Below are positions 1-7,615 of a stretch of DNA of 64,000 nucleotides, in pieces. This stretch comes from Paenibacillus xylanexedens (GTDB taxonomy: Bacteria; Bacillota; Bacilli; Paenibacillales; Paenibacillaceae): positions 248,001 through 312,000 of the forward strand of contig NZ_JAGIKV010000007.1 of the NCBI RefSeq assembly GCF_017874615.1, given 5' to 3'. How positions within the stretch are numbered: position 1 is the first letter of the stretch; the number at the start of each line of letters is the position of its first letter. Under the pieces are notes generated by a model. It had not been told where the DNA came from. It made no database searches and worked only from the letters and a program-made list of their open reading frames with translations. Both the position numbers and the translations under genes were made by a program.

Positions 1-2556
1 GAACAATTGCTTAACTGGAATCCAGCTTCCGACCCGGATGCGGCCTTCAACCGGAGCACCATTCCGCTCCAGAGCCGATTCACGGGAGAGGCAGTTAACC
101 CGAACGCAACGAAAGATCCCAAAGTCATGGCCTTGTCTGCGTTGAATAAGGGAACCAGCGGTGTTCCATCACAGGGCTCGGATACATTTTTCGCAAATAC
201 GTTCTCTTACTGGCAGTATGTCGACAAGCTCGTATATTGGGGTGGCTCGGCGGGAGAAGGTATTATTGTGCCACCAAGCGCCGACACGATTGATGCGGCA
301 CACCGGAACGGAGTGCCCATCATGGGCACAGTGTTCTTTCCGCCATCCGTATACGGTGGCAAATATGAGTGGGTGAAGCAAATGCTTCAGCAGAACAGCG
401 ACGGCTCCTTCCCGGCTGCGGATAAACTGATTGAGGTAGCGGAGTACTACGGTTTTGACGGCTGGTTTATCAACCAGGAGACTGAAGGTGGAACAGCCAC
501 TGATGCACAGTTAATGAAGGCATTCCTCCGTTATCTTCAGGATCATAAGCCCGCGGGTATGGAGATCATCTGGTATGATTCCATGACAAAGGAAGGCAAT
601 ATTTCATGGCAGAATGCGCTGACGGACCGGAACGCGATGTTCCTGCAGGATAACGGGAGCAAGGTATCAGACAGCATGTTCCTGAATTTCTGGTGGAATG
701 ATCTTGGCAGTTCTGCGGCCAAATCCAAGAGTCTGGGCAGATCACCATTTGACCTGTTCGCAGGTATTGATGTGGAAGCGAAAGGATACGATACCAGTCT
801 GAAATGGAATTTGCTGTTTCCTGAGGGGAAACCGGCTGTGACTTCCCTCGGCATTTACCGGCCGGATTGGTCGTTCAACAGCGCGGACAGCATGACCGAT
901 TTCTTTGCCCGTGAAAATAAATTCTGGGTAGGGCAGAACGGCAACCCGGCCAATACGGCGACAAGCCAGGCCTGGAAAGGGATTGCGAACAATGTGATTG
1001 AATCATCGCCGGTGGACCAACTGCCATTCACGACCAACTTCAACACGGGTAGTGGCGAGAAATTCTATGTGGATGGCACACAAGTGCGGGAGACTGGATG
1101 GAATAATCGAAGTTTGCAGGACGTACTTCCGACATGGCGCTGGTTAGCAGAAAGTAAAGGCACGGCGCTCAAGCCTTCTCTCGATTGGTCGGATGCCTAT
1201 TATGGTGGCAGTTCCCTGAAGGTAGCGGGTACGCTAAGTTCGGCAAATGCCACCCATCTGAAGCTGTATCAAACCGATCTGAAGATTGAGCCAGCTACCA
1301 AGCTGTCGATCACGTACAAGACACAGAGCAAGCCGGGTATGAAGGTTGGCCTTGCTTTTGCAGACCAGCCGGACCAGTTCGTCTTTCTGGATGTGAAGAA
1401 CGAGAAGGCAACCGACTGGACGACAGACGTGATCAATCTGACGCCTTACCAAGGAAAGCAGATTGCGGCATTGTCTTTGTATTTTGACAGTACAGAAACC
1501 GTATCGGATTATAACATCCATATTGGGCAGTTATCTATCCACAAGAACAGTGATCCATCGAACCCTCTTGAGGCCGTTCAAGCATTGAATGTCACCCAAT
1601 CCGACTTCCGCGGCGGTATTTACGGTGATGCAAGGTTGCAATGGAACGCGTTGAACGAGGAAGTTCAACAATATGAGATTTACCGTGTACTGCCCGACGG
1701 CAAAGAGACTTGGGTGGGTGCGACAGCCAATAACGTGTTCTATGTGCCTGAGATGAAGAGAATCAACGCGGAACAGGCGACTGTACTGAAAGTCGTGGCA
1801 GTGAATGCGAAGTATGAGCGCGGCCAGTCTACCAGCGTGACCATCCAGTGGCCAGCGTATCCGAAGCCGGAAGCAGGATTCAAGGCCGATGCAACACTTG
1901 TCACACCGGGTCAGCAAGTGCATTTCATTGATCTTTCTTCCGAGGTGACGGAAGGCTGGTCGTGGACTTTTGATAATGGCAGTCCGGCTGTCAGCACGGA
2001 GCAAAATCCAGTGGTAATGTATGACAAGGAAGGCACGTACAATGTGACGCTAACAACTTCCAACAGCTCGGGGCAGGATACGGTGACGAAGGAGTCGCTG
2101 ATTACCGTCAGCAAGGCTGCTTCTGGAATCCAAAATGTCGCTCTGGGCAAAAAGGCGACAGTTGACCACGCCTGTGGATCCGCGGAAGGTGCAGAGAAGG
2201 CGATCGATGGCAAGGTGACTGGCAACAGCAAGTGGTGCGCACTGGGTAACCAGCCGCATTGGCTGCAAGTTGATCTTGGCAAAGAACATCAGATCAGTGG
2301 TTTTGTCATCAAACATGCGGAGAGTGGTGGGGAGTGGTCTGGTTTTAATACGAACGACTATTCGATCCAGGTCAGTGCTGATGGCGTGAATTGGTCCGAT
2401 GTAGTTCATGTACAGGGGAATACCGCAGCCGAAACCTCGGATGCAATTTCACTGGTCAAGGCTCGTTATGTGAAACTGAATGTGCTTAGACCTACGCAGG
2501 GCGGCGATACGGCAGCCCGAATCTATGAGTTTGAGGTTCATGGGTTGCAGCCGTAG
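1..2556 (+). CDS. Secreted endo-beta-N-acetylglucosaminidase, GH85 (5' end outside window)
   Basis: Family 85 enzymes cut the chitobiose core of N-linked glycans. The reading frame is open from base 1, so the true start and signal peptide lie upstream. Residues here are numbered from the TTG at position 7. The catalytic region covers about residues 1-340, and the GH85 signature FDGWFINQE carries the Asn/Glu pair at N156 and E158 that fixes the substrate acetamido group and acts as acid. A galactose-binding-like domain (about 350-520), a fibronectin-like stretch (about 540-620), a PKD domain (about 630-705, SWTFDNG) and a C-terminal F5/8-type discoidin carbohydrate-binding domain (about 715-849) follow. 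I see no SLH or sortase signal at the C-terminus, so it is probably released into the medium. A hairpin terminator follows at 2714. The family call is strong; the substrate is inferred from the family. Confidence 0.93.
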   Translation, partial: EQLLNWNPASDPDAAFNRSTIPLQSRFTGEAVNPNATKDPKVMALSALNKGTSGVPSQGSDTFFANTFSYWQYVDKLVYWGGSAGEGIIVPPSADTIDAAHRNGVPIMGTVFFPPSVYGGKYEWVKQMLQQNSDGSFPAADKLIEVAEYYGFDGWFINQETEGGTATDAQLMKAFLRYLQDHKPAGMEIIWYDSMTKEGNISWQNALTDRNAMFLQDNGSKVSDSMFLNFWWNDLGSSAAKSKSLGRSPFDLFAGIDVEAKGYDTSLKWNLLFPEGKPAVTSLGIYRPDWSFNSADSMTDFFARENKFWVGQNGNPANTATSQAWKGIANNVIESSPVDQLPFTTNFNTGSGEKFYVDGTQVRETGWNNRSLQDVLPTWRWLAESKGTALKPSLDWSDAYYGGSSLKVAGTLSSANATHLKLYQTDLKIEPATKLSITYKTQSKPGMKVGLAFADQPDQFVFLDVKNEKATDWTTDVINLTPYQGKQIAALSLYFDSTETVSDYNIHIGQLSIHKNSDPSNPLEAVQALNVTQSDFRGGIYGDARLQWNALNEEVQQYEIYRVLPDGKETWVGATANNVFYVPEMKRINAEQATVLKVVAVNAKYERGQSTSVTIQWPAYPKPEAGFKADATLVTPGQQVHFIDLSSEVTEGWSWTFDNGSPAVSTEQNPVVMYDKEGTYNVTLTTSNSSGQDTVTKESLITVSKAASGIQNVALGKKATVDHACGSAEGAEKAIDGKVTGNSKWCALGNQPHWLQVDLGKEHQISGFVIKHAESGGEWSGFNTNDYSIQVSADGVNWSDVVHVQGNTAAETSDAISLVKARYVKLNVLRPTQGGDTAARIYEFEVHGLQP

Positions 2557-2713
2557 TTGGCGGTTGAGAAGTGACAAGTGTAGCTGTGAAATTAGCAAAA
2601 AGGAACCATGCGGCCAATCTGGTTTCAATGACAGCTGGATATCCCTGAAGTATCCCATCTTCTAATGGGTGTACCGCATTGTATCAGACTACGACTGAAT
2701 AGGATTGAATATG

Positions 2714-2749
2714 AGGCTCACAGATCATTGGATCTTGTGAGTCTTTTTA
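2714..2749 (+). terminator. Rho-independent terminator after GH85 gene
   Basis: GGCTCACAGATC and GATCTTGTGAGTC pair with one bulged base around a 4-base loop and are followed by a short T run. The stretch 2557-2713 between stop codon and hairpin shows no gene. Confidence 0.7.
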
Positions 2750-2789
2750 CGTTTATGCTGGATTCGCTTACAAGGGTTTTAAATTCGTT

Positions 2790-3153
2790 GTTTTAGATAA
2801 AAAATCGGTTTTGCAATCAAATACAATGCGAATGAAAAGTCTTATATTGTAGTTAAAAAGAGTGGGGTTGACTATACGCTTCATGGCGGAGAAGATAAAA
2901 TAAAAGTAAAGATAGATGCCATAACGAATGGAGCCGGTGTAGTGAATGACGCTTCCCGGTTGAGCCGAACGAATTCGTTAAGCATTCTCTGGTGAGAAAT
3001 TCGAACATTGTGTTTGAACTGATGTTAAAGAACAAGCTGCATATCGAACCATTGATCAGTCATGTGATGAAGCCGGATCAAGCGCAAGAAGCTTACGAGG
3101 GTCTGAGATTGAATAAAGACCAGTATAACGGAGTACTGTTTGACTGGTCCTAG
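2790..3153 (+). pseudogene. Remnant of a zinc-dependent medium-chain (alcohol/sorbitol-type) dehydrogenase
   Basis: Two frames together read like the C-terminal half of an MDR-type zinc dehydrogenase. The first, about 2795-2955, includes GVDYTLHGGED followed by ITNGAGVV, which resembles the cofactor-domain stretch preceding the usual VDVVIDA. After a frame change near 2945 the second frame runs PVEPNEFVKHSLVRNSN and on to EAYEGLRLNKDQYNGVLFDWS with a normal stop at 3151. The catalytic N-terminal domain and part of the Rossmann fold are missing, so the gene is dead. Its last codons overlap the ribosome binding site of the isomerase gene at 3166, so the two were probably once an operon for sugar or polyol use. 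Confidence 0.7.
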
Positions 3154-3165
3154 GAGGAGATTGGG

Positions 3166-3993
3166 ATGATTAGAGGGTTAACAAGTGCAGGCTTAGGGAA
3201 CATCGAGTCCAATGAACAATATATCACGAATGCTGCAAAATACGGATTTCAGTCTGTAGATTTGAATCCGCTCTCATTGATTGAAGAGGTTGGTAAGGAA
3301 CAGGCCATACTGCTGTTGGAAAGCAATCAGGTGATCATCGGTTCATCCGGTCTGACCGTGGACTGGAGAACCACAGATGAACAGTTTCGTGAAGGACTTC
3401 AATCGCTGGTTCAAATGGCAGAAGCCTCCGCTTCGTTGAACTGTTACAGCTGTTGCACCTATATTTTACCTTCCACGGATCAGCCAGCAGCATCATTTAT
3501 GGCGGCAGCTACCAAACGATTGAGATTGTGTGCAGATATTCTGGACGCCTATGGAATTCGACTAGGCCTGGAGTTTGTGGGTTGCCATCATCTGCGCACG
3601 CAATGGAAGAATCCATTTATTTGGAGTGTGGAGGATACGCTTGACTGGATCGAAACAATTCATGCTCCGAATGTAGGTTTATTGGTGGATTCCTATCATT
3701 GGCATACAAATGGATTAAAGATCGAAGAGGTGTTGGATCTTAAGAAGGAACAGATTGTCCATGTTCATATCAATGATGCTTATGATTTGCCTATTGAAGA
3801 ATTGCTGGATCATGAGCGGTTATACCCTGGCGAAGGAGTAATCGATCTGCAGGGGTTCTTGAAGAATCTGAAGATGATTGGTTACACAGGTGTCGTATCT
3901 CAGGAGGTGCTGGCCCCAACGCCAACCGTCGATTCAAGTGAATTGTTTGCCAAGTCCAAAGCAGGCTTCGATAAAGTGTTTGCCAATATATAA
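3166..3993 (+). CDS. Sugar phosphate isomerase/epimerase (xylose-isomerase-like TIM barrel)
   Basis: 275 residues, the usual size for AP-endonuclease-2/xylose-isomerase-like barrels that isomerise or epimerise sugars and cyclitols with a divalent metal. Likely metal and catalytic residues sit at the expected strand ends: E136 (LEFVG), D175 (LLVDSYHWH), H199 and H201 (VHVHINDA) and E247 (SQEV). The ATG follows AGGAGGA at 3151-3157, which overlaps the stop of the dehydrogenase remnant. It lies after a broken dehydrogenase and before a broken AraC gene, which suggests the decaying end of a carbohydrate locus. The real substrate cannot be told from sequence. Confidence 0.85.
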   Translation: MIRGLTSAGLGNIESNEQYITNAAKYGFQSVDLNPLSLIEEVGKEQAILLLESNQVIIGSSGLTVDWRTTDEQFREGLQSLVQMAEASASLNCYSCCTYILPSTDQPAASFMAAATKRLRLCADILDAYGIRLGLEFVGCHHLRTQWKNPFIWSVEDTLDWIETIHAPNVGLLVDSYHWHTNGLKIEEVLDLKKEQIVHVHINDAYDLPIEELLDHERLYPGEGVIDLQGFLKNLKMIGYTGVVSQEVLAPTPTVDSSELFAKSKAGFDKVFANI

Positions 3994-4002
3994 ACCGGAT
4001 CA

Positions 4003-4200
4003 GTGAGAAGGCAGTTGGGAGGAATAGATGTGTATGAGCTATGGATGAATAACATTTCGCCATTCGTAAGAGCGGCAAGAGTGACGGAATCATTTTCTTT
4101 GGCAGGGGAATGGATAGACCACGATCATGTGTATACATACATCGAACAAGGGGAAGCGGAGTTCTTCTTGAGTGGGAATAGGCTGATAGTTGTCAACTAA
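4003..4200 (+). pseudogene. N-terminal fragment of an AraC-type regulator (cupin part only)
   Basis: About 65 codons resembling the first strands of the AraC-family sugar-sensing cupin (SPFVRAARV ... WIDHDHVYTYIEQGEAEFFL). The frame stops at 4198 without any helix-turn-helix domain, and none is found downstream before the Rrf2 gene. A GTG at 4029 could be the original start. It is probably a leftover of the regulator of the adjacent sugar genes. Confidence 0.55.
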
Positions 4201-4205
4201 ACATA

Positions 4206-4226
4206 AAAGATATATAGTATATTTAG
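4206..4226. promoter_or_regulatory. AT-rich palindrome upstream of Rrf2 gene, candidate operator
   Basis: AAAGATATATAGTATATTTAG has near-symmetrical arms and shares the AGATATA half-site with the element at 4703-4732 before the aldo/keto reductase. Binding by the Rrf2 protein is inference. Confidence 0.35.
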
Positions 4227-4242
4227 AAAAGAAATAGTTAGG

Positions 4243-4683
4243 ATGAATGCAATGGCATACTCTACAGCCTTATCACAGGGAATCTCGATTCTGCTCTATA
4301 TTCACGCTCTATCCGAGGAGAACTGTTCAAATTATTTGTCCACCAAGTTGATATCGGAGCAGCTAAATATTCCGGTTCCTACGACGGTAAAAGTCATTCG
4401 CAATCTGAATAACGCCAAACTGACAATGGCCAAAGAAGGTGCCAAGGGCGGCATATTGCTTGCTCAGCCTTTATCGGAAATCACGATGTTGGATGTATTC
4501 CTGGCGGTTGAACCCGGCAAAGACTTGTTTAAAATTCATACTGATGTAACACTCCAGGGACAAGACGTGGACGATGTGAAACAAAAGGTCATTCATCATC
4601 TTGAAGGCGCTGAGATCGCCATGCAGAATTATTTAAAAGATATACGGTTAACCGATTTGTTTCATAAAGAAAGAAAGGGTTAA
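4243..4683 (+). CDS. Rrf2 family transcriptional regulator
   Basis: 146 residues with the Rrf2 winged helix at the N-terminus (LISEQLNIPVPTTVKVIRNL, roughly residues 35-55) and the family's GAKGGILLAQP wing near residue 65. The three clustered cysteines that hold an iron-sulphur cluster in IscR and NsrR are absent; the only cysteine is in the N-terminal helix. This points to the cluster-free subgroup (YwnA-like) that senses by other means. An alternative start is the ATG at 4252. It sits 72 bp before an aldo/keto reductase, and both have a similar AGATATA-type palindrome upstream, so autoregulation and control of the reductase are plausible. Confidence 0.88.
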   Translation: MNAMAYSTALSQGISILLYIHALSEENCSNYLSTKLISEQLNIPVPTTVKVIRNLNNAKLTMAKEGAKGGILLAQPLSEITMLDVFLAVEPGKDLFKIHTDVTLQGQDVDDVKQKVIHHLEGAEIAMQNYLKDIRLTDLFHKERKG

Positions 4684-4702
4684 CCTCTTTTTTTGGCTTT
4701 AA

Positions 4703-4732
4703 CTAGATATAATATATATCAAGTATATCTTG
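4703..4732. promoter_or_regulatory. Palindromic AT-rich element before aldo/keto reductase
   Basis: CTAGATATAATATATATC is followed at once by CAAGTATATCTTG, two overlapping near-palindromes resembling the one before the Rrf2 gene at 4206. Likely operator for the upstream Rrf2 protein; not proven. Confidence 0.35.
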
Positions 4733-4755
4733 TTTTTTTGAGAGGAGCAGTTAAA

Positions 4756-5625
4756 ATGAATTTGCATACTAAAGTGGTTGAAGCCAGAAATGGAGTTCCC
4801 ATTCCCCAACTGGGTTTTGGAGTTTACAAAATAACGAAAGAAGCAGAATTTACAACAGCGACTCGCGAGGCTATTCAGGTTGGCTACCGACATTTTGATA
4901 CTGCCCGAATCTATGGGAATGAGAAAGCGCTGGGAGCAGAGATCCGGCATAGTCAGATTCCGCACGAGCAATTCTTCATCACGTCGAAAGTCTGGAATAC
5001 AGATCATGGCTATGAAGCGACCAAGAAAGCTTTTCAGAAAACGATAAACAAGCTGGGTGTTGATTACCTCGACATGTATTTAATCCATTTTGCTTCGCCG
5101 AAGTATATCGAAACATGGAAAGCCATGGAGGAATTATACGAGGAAGGCAAGATCAGAGTCATTGGGGTCGCGAATTTTGAGATTCAGCATCTGGAAGAAT
5201 TAAGGAAGCATGCAAAAATCTTGCCGATGATCAACCAGATCGAAACACACCCGGAATTTCCACAGAACGAACTGCGTGCGTATATGGATCAACATCAGAT
5301 TTTGCATGAGGCGTGGGGTCCGTTAGGTCAGGGGAATCAAGTATTATTACAGCATCCGGTATTGAAGGAAATCGCTGATCATCATCGTAAGACAGTGGCT
5401 CAAGTGATTTTGCGTTGGCACCTGGAACGGGGCGTCATCCTCATTCCCAAATCATCCAATCCAAAGCGGATCAGAGAGAATAGTGAAATCTTTGATTTTG
5501 AGCTGTCCGCTGAGGAAATGGAAAAGATCAGTCGTCTGAACTCGGGCAAAAGATATTCGATCCATCCGACAGGTTATATTGTGAATCCGATTTTTAATAC
5601 CTTGATGAAACTTTTTATTCGGTAG
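4756..5625 (+). CDS. Aldo/keto reductase
   Basis: 289 residues from the ATG at 4756, which follows GAGAGGAGC at a good distance. An upstream in-frame ATG at 4693 would add 21 residues but lacks such a site and lies over the operator-like element. NADPH-dependent (alpha/beta)8 oxidoreductase reducing aldehydes and ketones. The AKR tetrad is visible as D48, Y53, K78 and H111, and the cofactor-binding IPKSSNPKRIREN stretch is near the C-terminus. It is closest in style to the Bacillus YtbE/YvgN group. It is probably regulated by the adjacent Rrf2 protein, possibly against reactive carbonyls; that role is inference. Confidence 0.9.
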   Translation: MNLHTKVVEARNGVPIPQLGFGVYKITKEAEFTTATREAIQVGYRHFDTARIYGNEKALGAEIRHSQIPHEQFFITSKVWNTDHGYEATKKAFQKTINKLGVDYLDMYLIHFASPKYIETWKAMEELYEEGKIRVIGVANFEIQHLEELRKHAKILPMINQIETHPEFPQNELRAYMDQHQILHEAWGPLGQGNQVLLQHPVLKEIADHHRKTVAQVILRWHLERGVILIPKSSNPKRIRENSEIFDFELSAEEMEKISRLNSGKRYSIHPTGYIVNPIFNTLMKLFIR

Positions 5626-5677
5626 AACGAAGCGATCCGTTGCATCGGCATATCTAATTTTATATGAATGAACCATT

Positions 5678-5739
5678 AACGCTAGGGATGTCCCATACGT
5701 CATGAATATGACAGGGGCATCCCTTGTTAGCGTTATTTT
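5678..5739 (+). terminator. Long hairpin terminator after aldo/keto reductase
   Basis: AACGCTAGGGATGTCCC pairs with GGGGCATCCCTTGTTAGCGTT, followed by ATTTTG. The long stem with a central loop fits a rho-independent terminator. Confidence 0.65.
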
Positions 5740-5790
5740 GTTCGAATGAACCTGAGACACGCTATCCGCACCCATTTGCCCAGAGCTGAG

Positions 5791-5889
5791 ATCTAACGAA
5801 TTACAGAGACGTTATTTCGTCGATTCGGTCGATTTTTAGGTTTTGATACCTTTTTATGACGAAATAGCGTGACTGAGGTTCGTTAAATC
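5791..5889. repeat. Long imperfect inverted repeat in intergenic region
   Basis: About 31 bases at 5791-5821 (ATCTAACGAA ... GTTATTTCGTC) pair with the reverse complement of 5858-5889 (GACGAAATAGCGTG ... TTCGTTAAAT), with a loop of about 36 bases. A third TTCGTTAG occurs near 5930. No T run follows, so it is not an obvious terminator. It may be a dispersed palindromic repeat (REP-like) of this genome. The rest of 5740-6100 shows no gene. Confidence 0.5.
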
Positions 5890-6100
5890 TTACAACCGTT
5901 GATGATCCGCCTTTTAAGATTAGGTAGGTTCGTTAGCGCTTGGAGGGAGCAGCAATTCCTTTTTGAGGCAGCCCCATCGTTTTTTTATGAGAAAAAAGAT
6001 CCTCTCTTTTATCTATAGGTTCTGAGGTGTTCAGTGATTGTTAAGAGCTGTTATGTATATTGAAACAGTAAGTCATCAGAAAGGTTAAGGAGGAGAACAT

Positions 6101-7600
6101 TTGAGTCTATACATTGGAAGGGGTACAAGAGTGAAGTTTATACGGTGGACTGTGATTGCTCTTGTCGTTACATTACTCACAAGCGTGGGTTTTCCATCTT
6201 CATCGGCATTGGCCGCAACAACACCCATTTCGTTAAGCCAACCTACAGATATCGAGTTCTATAAGACGGCTGATGGGGAAAAAGAGATGCTGATCGCAGA
6301 CAGCGGCAACAATCGGGTTATTCGGGCTACAGCGGAAGGCGAAGTGCTGGCGACCATGGAGGTCAACCAAGTAACGGCGGCTACGATGGGCAGTGATGGG
6401 TTGATCTATGCTGCTGAATCAGGTGCAAAAGCACAGGTACATATTTTTAACCCGGACGGTACAGTGAACGCGCCGCCTATAGACGTTATGCGTAAATTTT
6501 CGTTGTATGCGGGTCAAGACGAGGATAAGCAACCCTATATCCGAAATGTAATTCGGTACAAACAGAACAACAATGAAACCTTGGCCCTGTTCTACAACGA
6601 GTACAGAGTGCATAATAACGTTCCACAGAGGTATGCCACATTAGCCGACATGAACCTGGACAATTCAGGCTGGGGATCACAGAGCGGAGGATTCACAGAA
6701 TACTCCAGTGTAATTCTTGGAGATGGAAATCAGAAATGGTATACATCTAATAGTGGAGTTATGCTCTACCCCTTGGTTGGTATACAGAATTCAACAGACA
6801 AGCTTGCAGATCTGACACTGGATGTAGTAGACAAACGTTTATACGTTGTGAGCGAGAATCAGATTATGCGCACAGGCTACGAAGGCTTTGTCTATCCTGA
6901 TCGGCCTGTCTTGAGTACGTGGGTGAGTGGATCGGAGACCTATCCCATTGACATAGGCAATCAGATCAGCGTTGGACCAGAAGGTGAATTGTACATGGCT
7001 GATACGGCGAGGGACCGGATCGTCATTTTCAGTTCAGACGGAACTACTGCTCGTACTCTGGGTCTCAGCAAAGATGACACCCCTAAGCCTACAGCAGGTG
7101 CATTTTCCAAAACAGTTATCAAAGGGCTACCAATAGCCTTTACATCTACTGATTTTGACAGTAATTATGCCGACCCAGAGAACCGACCTATGACGGATAT
7201 TCGCATCGTATCCCTGCCTGACAGTGGCACATTGCAACTGAATGGTGTTGACGTTGTGAAGAATCAGGTGATTCCTGTCGCAGAGTTGAATGCATTGACC
7301 TTCATTCCTGCTTCAGCTTTTACAGGGATAAAGACAACGTTTGGCTGGCAGGCCAACAATGGAACTGTTTTTTCTGATAGCGTGGATGTAACGATTATGC
7401 TGCGAATTAAAGGTGATGCTACTGGCGATGGTGTGCTTACACCAGCTGATGCGTTATTGGTCAATAAATATATCAAAGGGCTGATCACATTTACACCAGA
7501 ACAGATTGAAGCACTGGATATGAATGATGACGGTGTTCTGGATATGAAAGATTCAGTGCTGATTATGGGCGTTTACTTGGGCATCAACTCATTAACCTAG
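6101..7600 (+). CDS. Secreted beta-propeller (NHL-like) protein with C-terminal type I dockerin
   Basis: 499 residues. Starts at TTG 6101, placed by the strong AAGGAGG at 6088-6094; a GTG at 6131 is less well placed. The N-terminal signal peptide has a hydrophobic core ending near SSALAA. NHL/six-bladed propeller-like repeats follow (LIADSGNNRVIRA, GLIYAAESG, GELYMADTARDRIVIF). Next is a cadherin-like/Ig region (about residues 330-440) and a C-terminal dockerin with two calcium-loop helices (GDATGDGVLTPADALLVNKY and DMNDDGVLDMKDSVLIMG). The next gene, 15 bp downstream, encodes a cohesin-SLH protein, so the two probably bind each other at the cell surface. The propeller's ligand is unknown. 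Confidence 0.85.
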   Translation: MSLYIGRGTRVKFIRWTVIALVVTLLTSVGFPSSSALAATTPISLSQPTDIEFYKTADGEKEMLIADSGNNRVIRATAEGEVLATMEVNQVTAATMGSDGLIYAAESGAKAQVHIFNPDGTVNAPPIDVMRKFSLYAGQDEDKQPYIRNVIRYKQNNNETLALFYNEYRVHNNVPQRYATLADMNLDNSGWGSQSGGFTEYSSVILGDGNQKWYTSNSGVMLYPLVGIQNSTDKLADLTLDVVDKRLYVVSENQIMRTGYEGFVYPDRPVLSTWVSGSETYPIDIGNQISVGPEGELYMADTARDRIVIFSSDGTTARTLGLSKDDTPKPTAGAFSKTVIKGLPIAFTSTDFDSNYADPENRPMTDIRIVSLPDSGTLQLNGVDVVKNQVIPVAELNALTFIPASAFTGIKTTFGWQANNGTVFSDSVDVTIMLRIKGDATGDGVLTPADALLVNKYIKGLITFTPEQIEALDMNDDGVLDMKDSVLIMGVYLGINSLT

Positions 7601-7615
7601 GAAGAGGTGAATACC

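Noticed and set aside
5791..5889. CRISPR array
   Set aside because: Only one inverted repeat pair, with no regularly spaced direct repeats here or elsewhere in the window.
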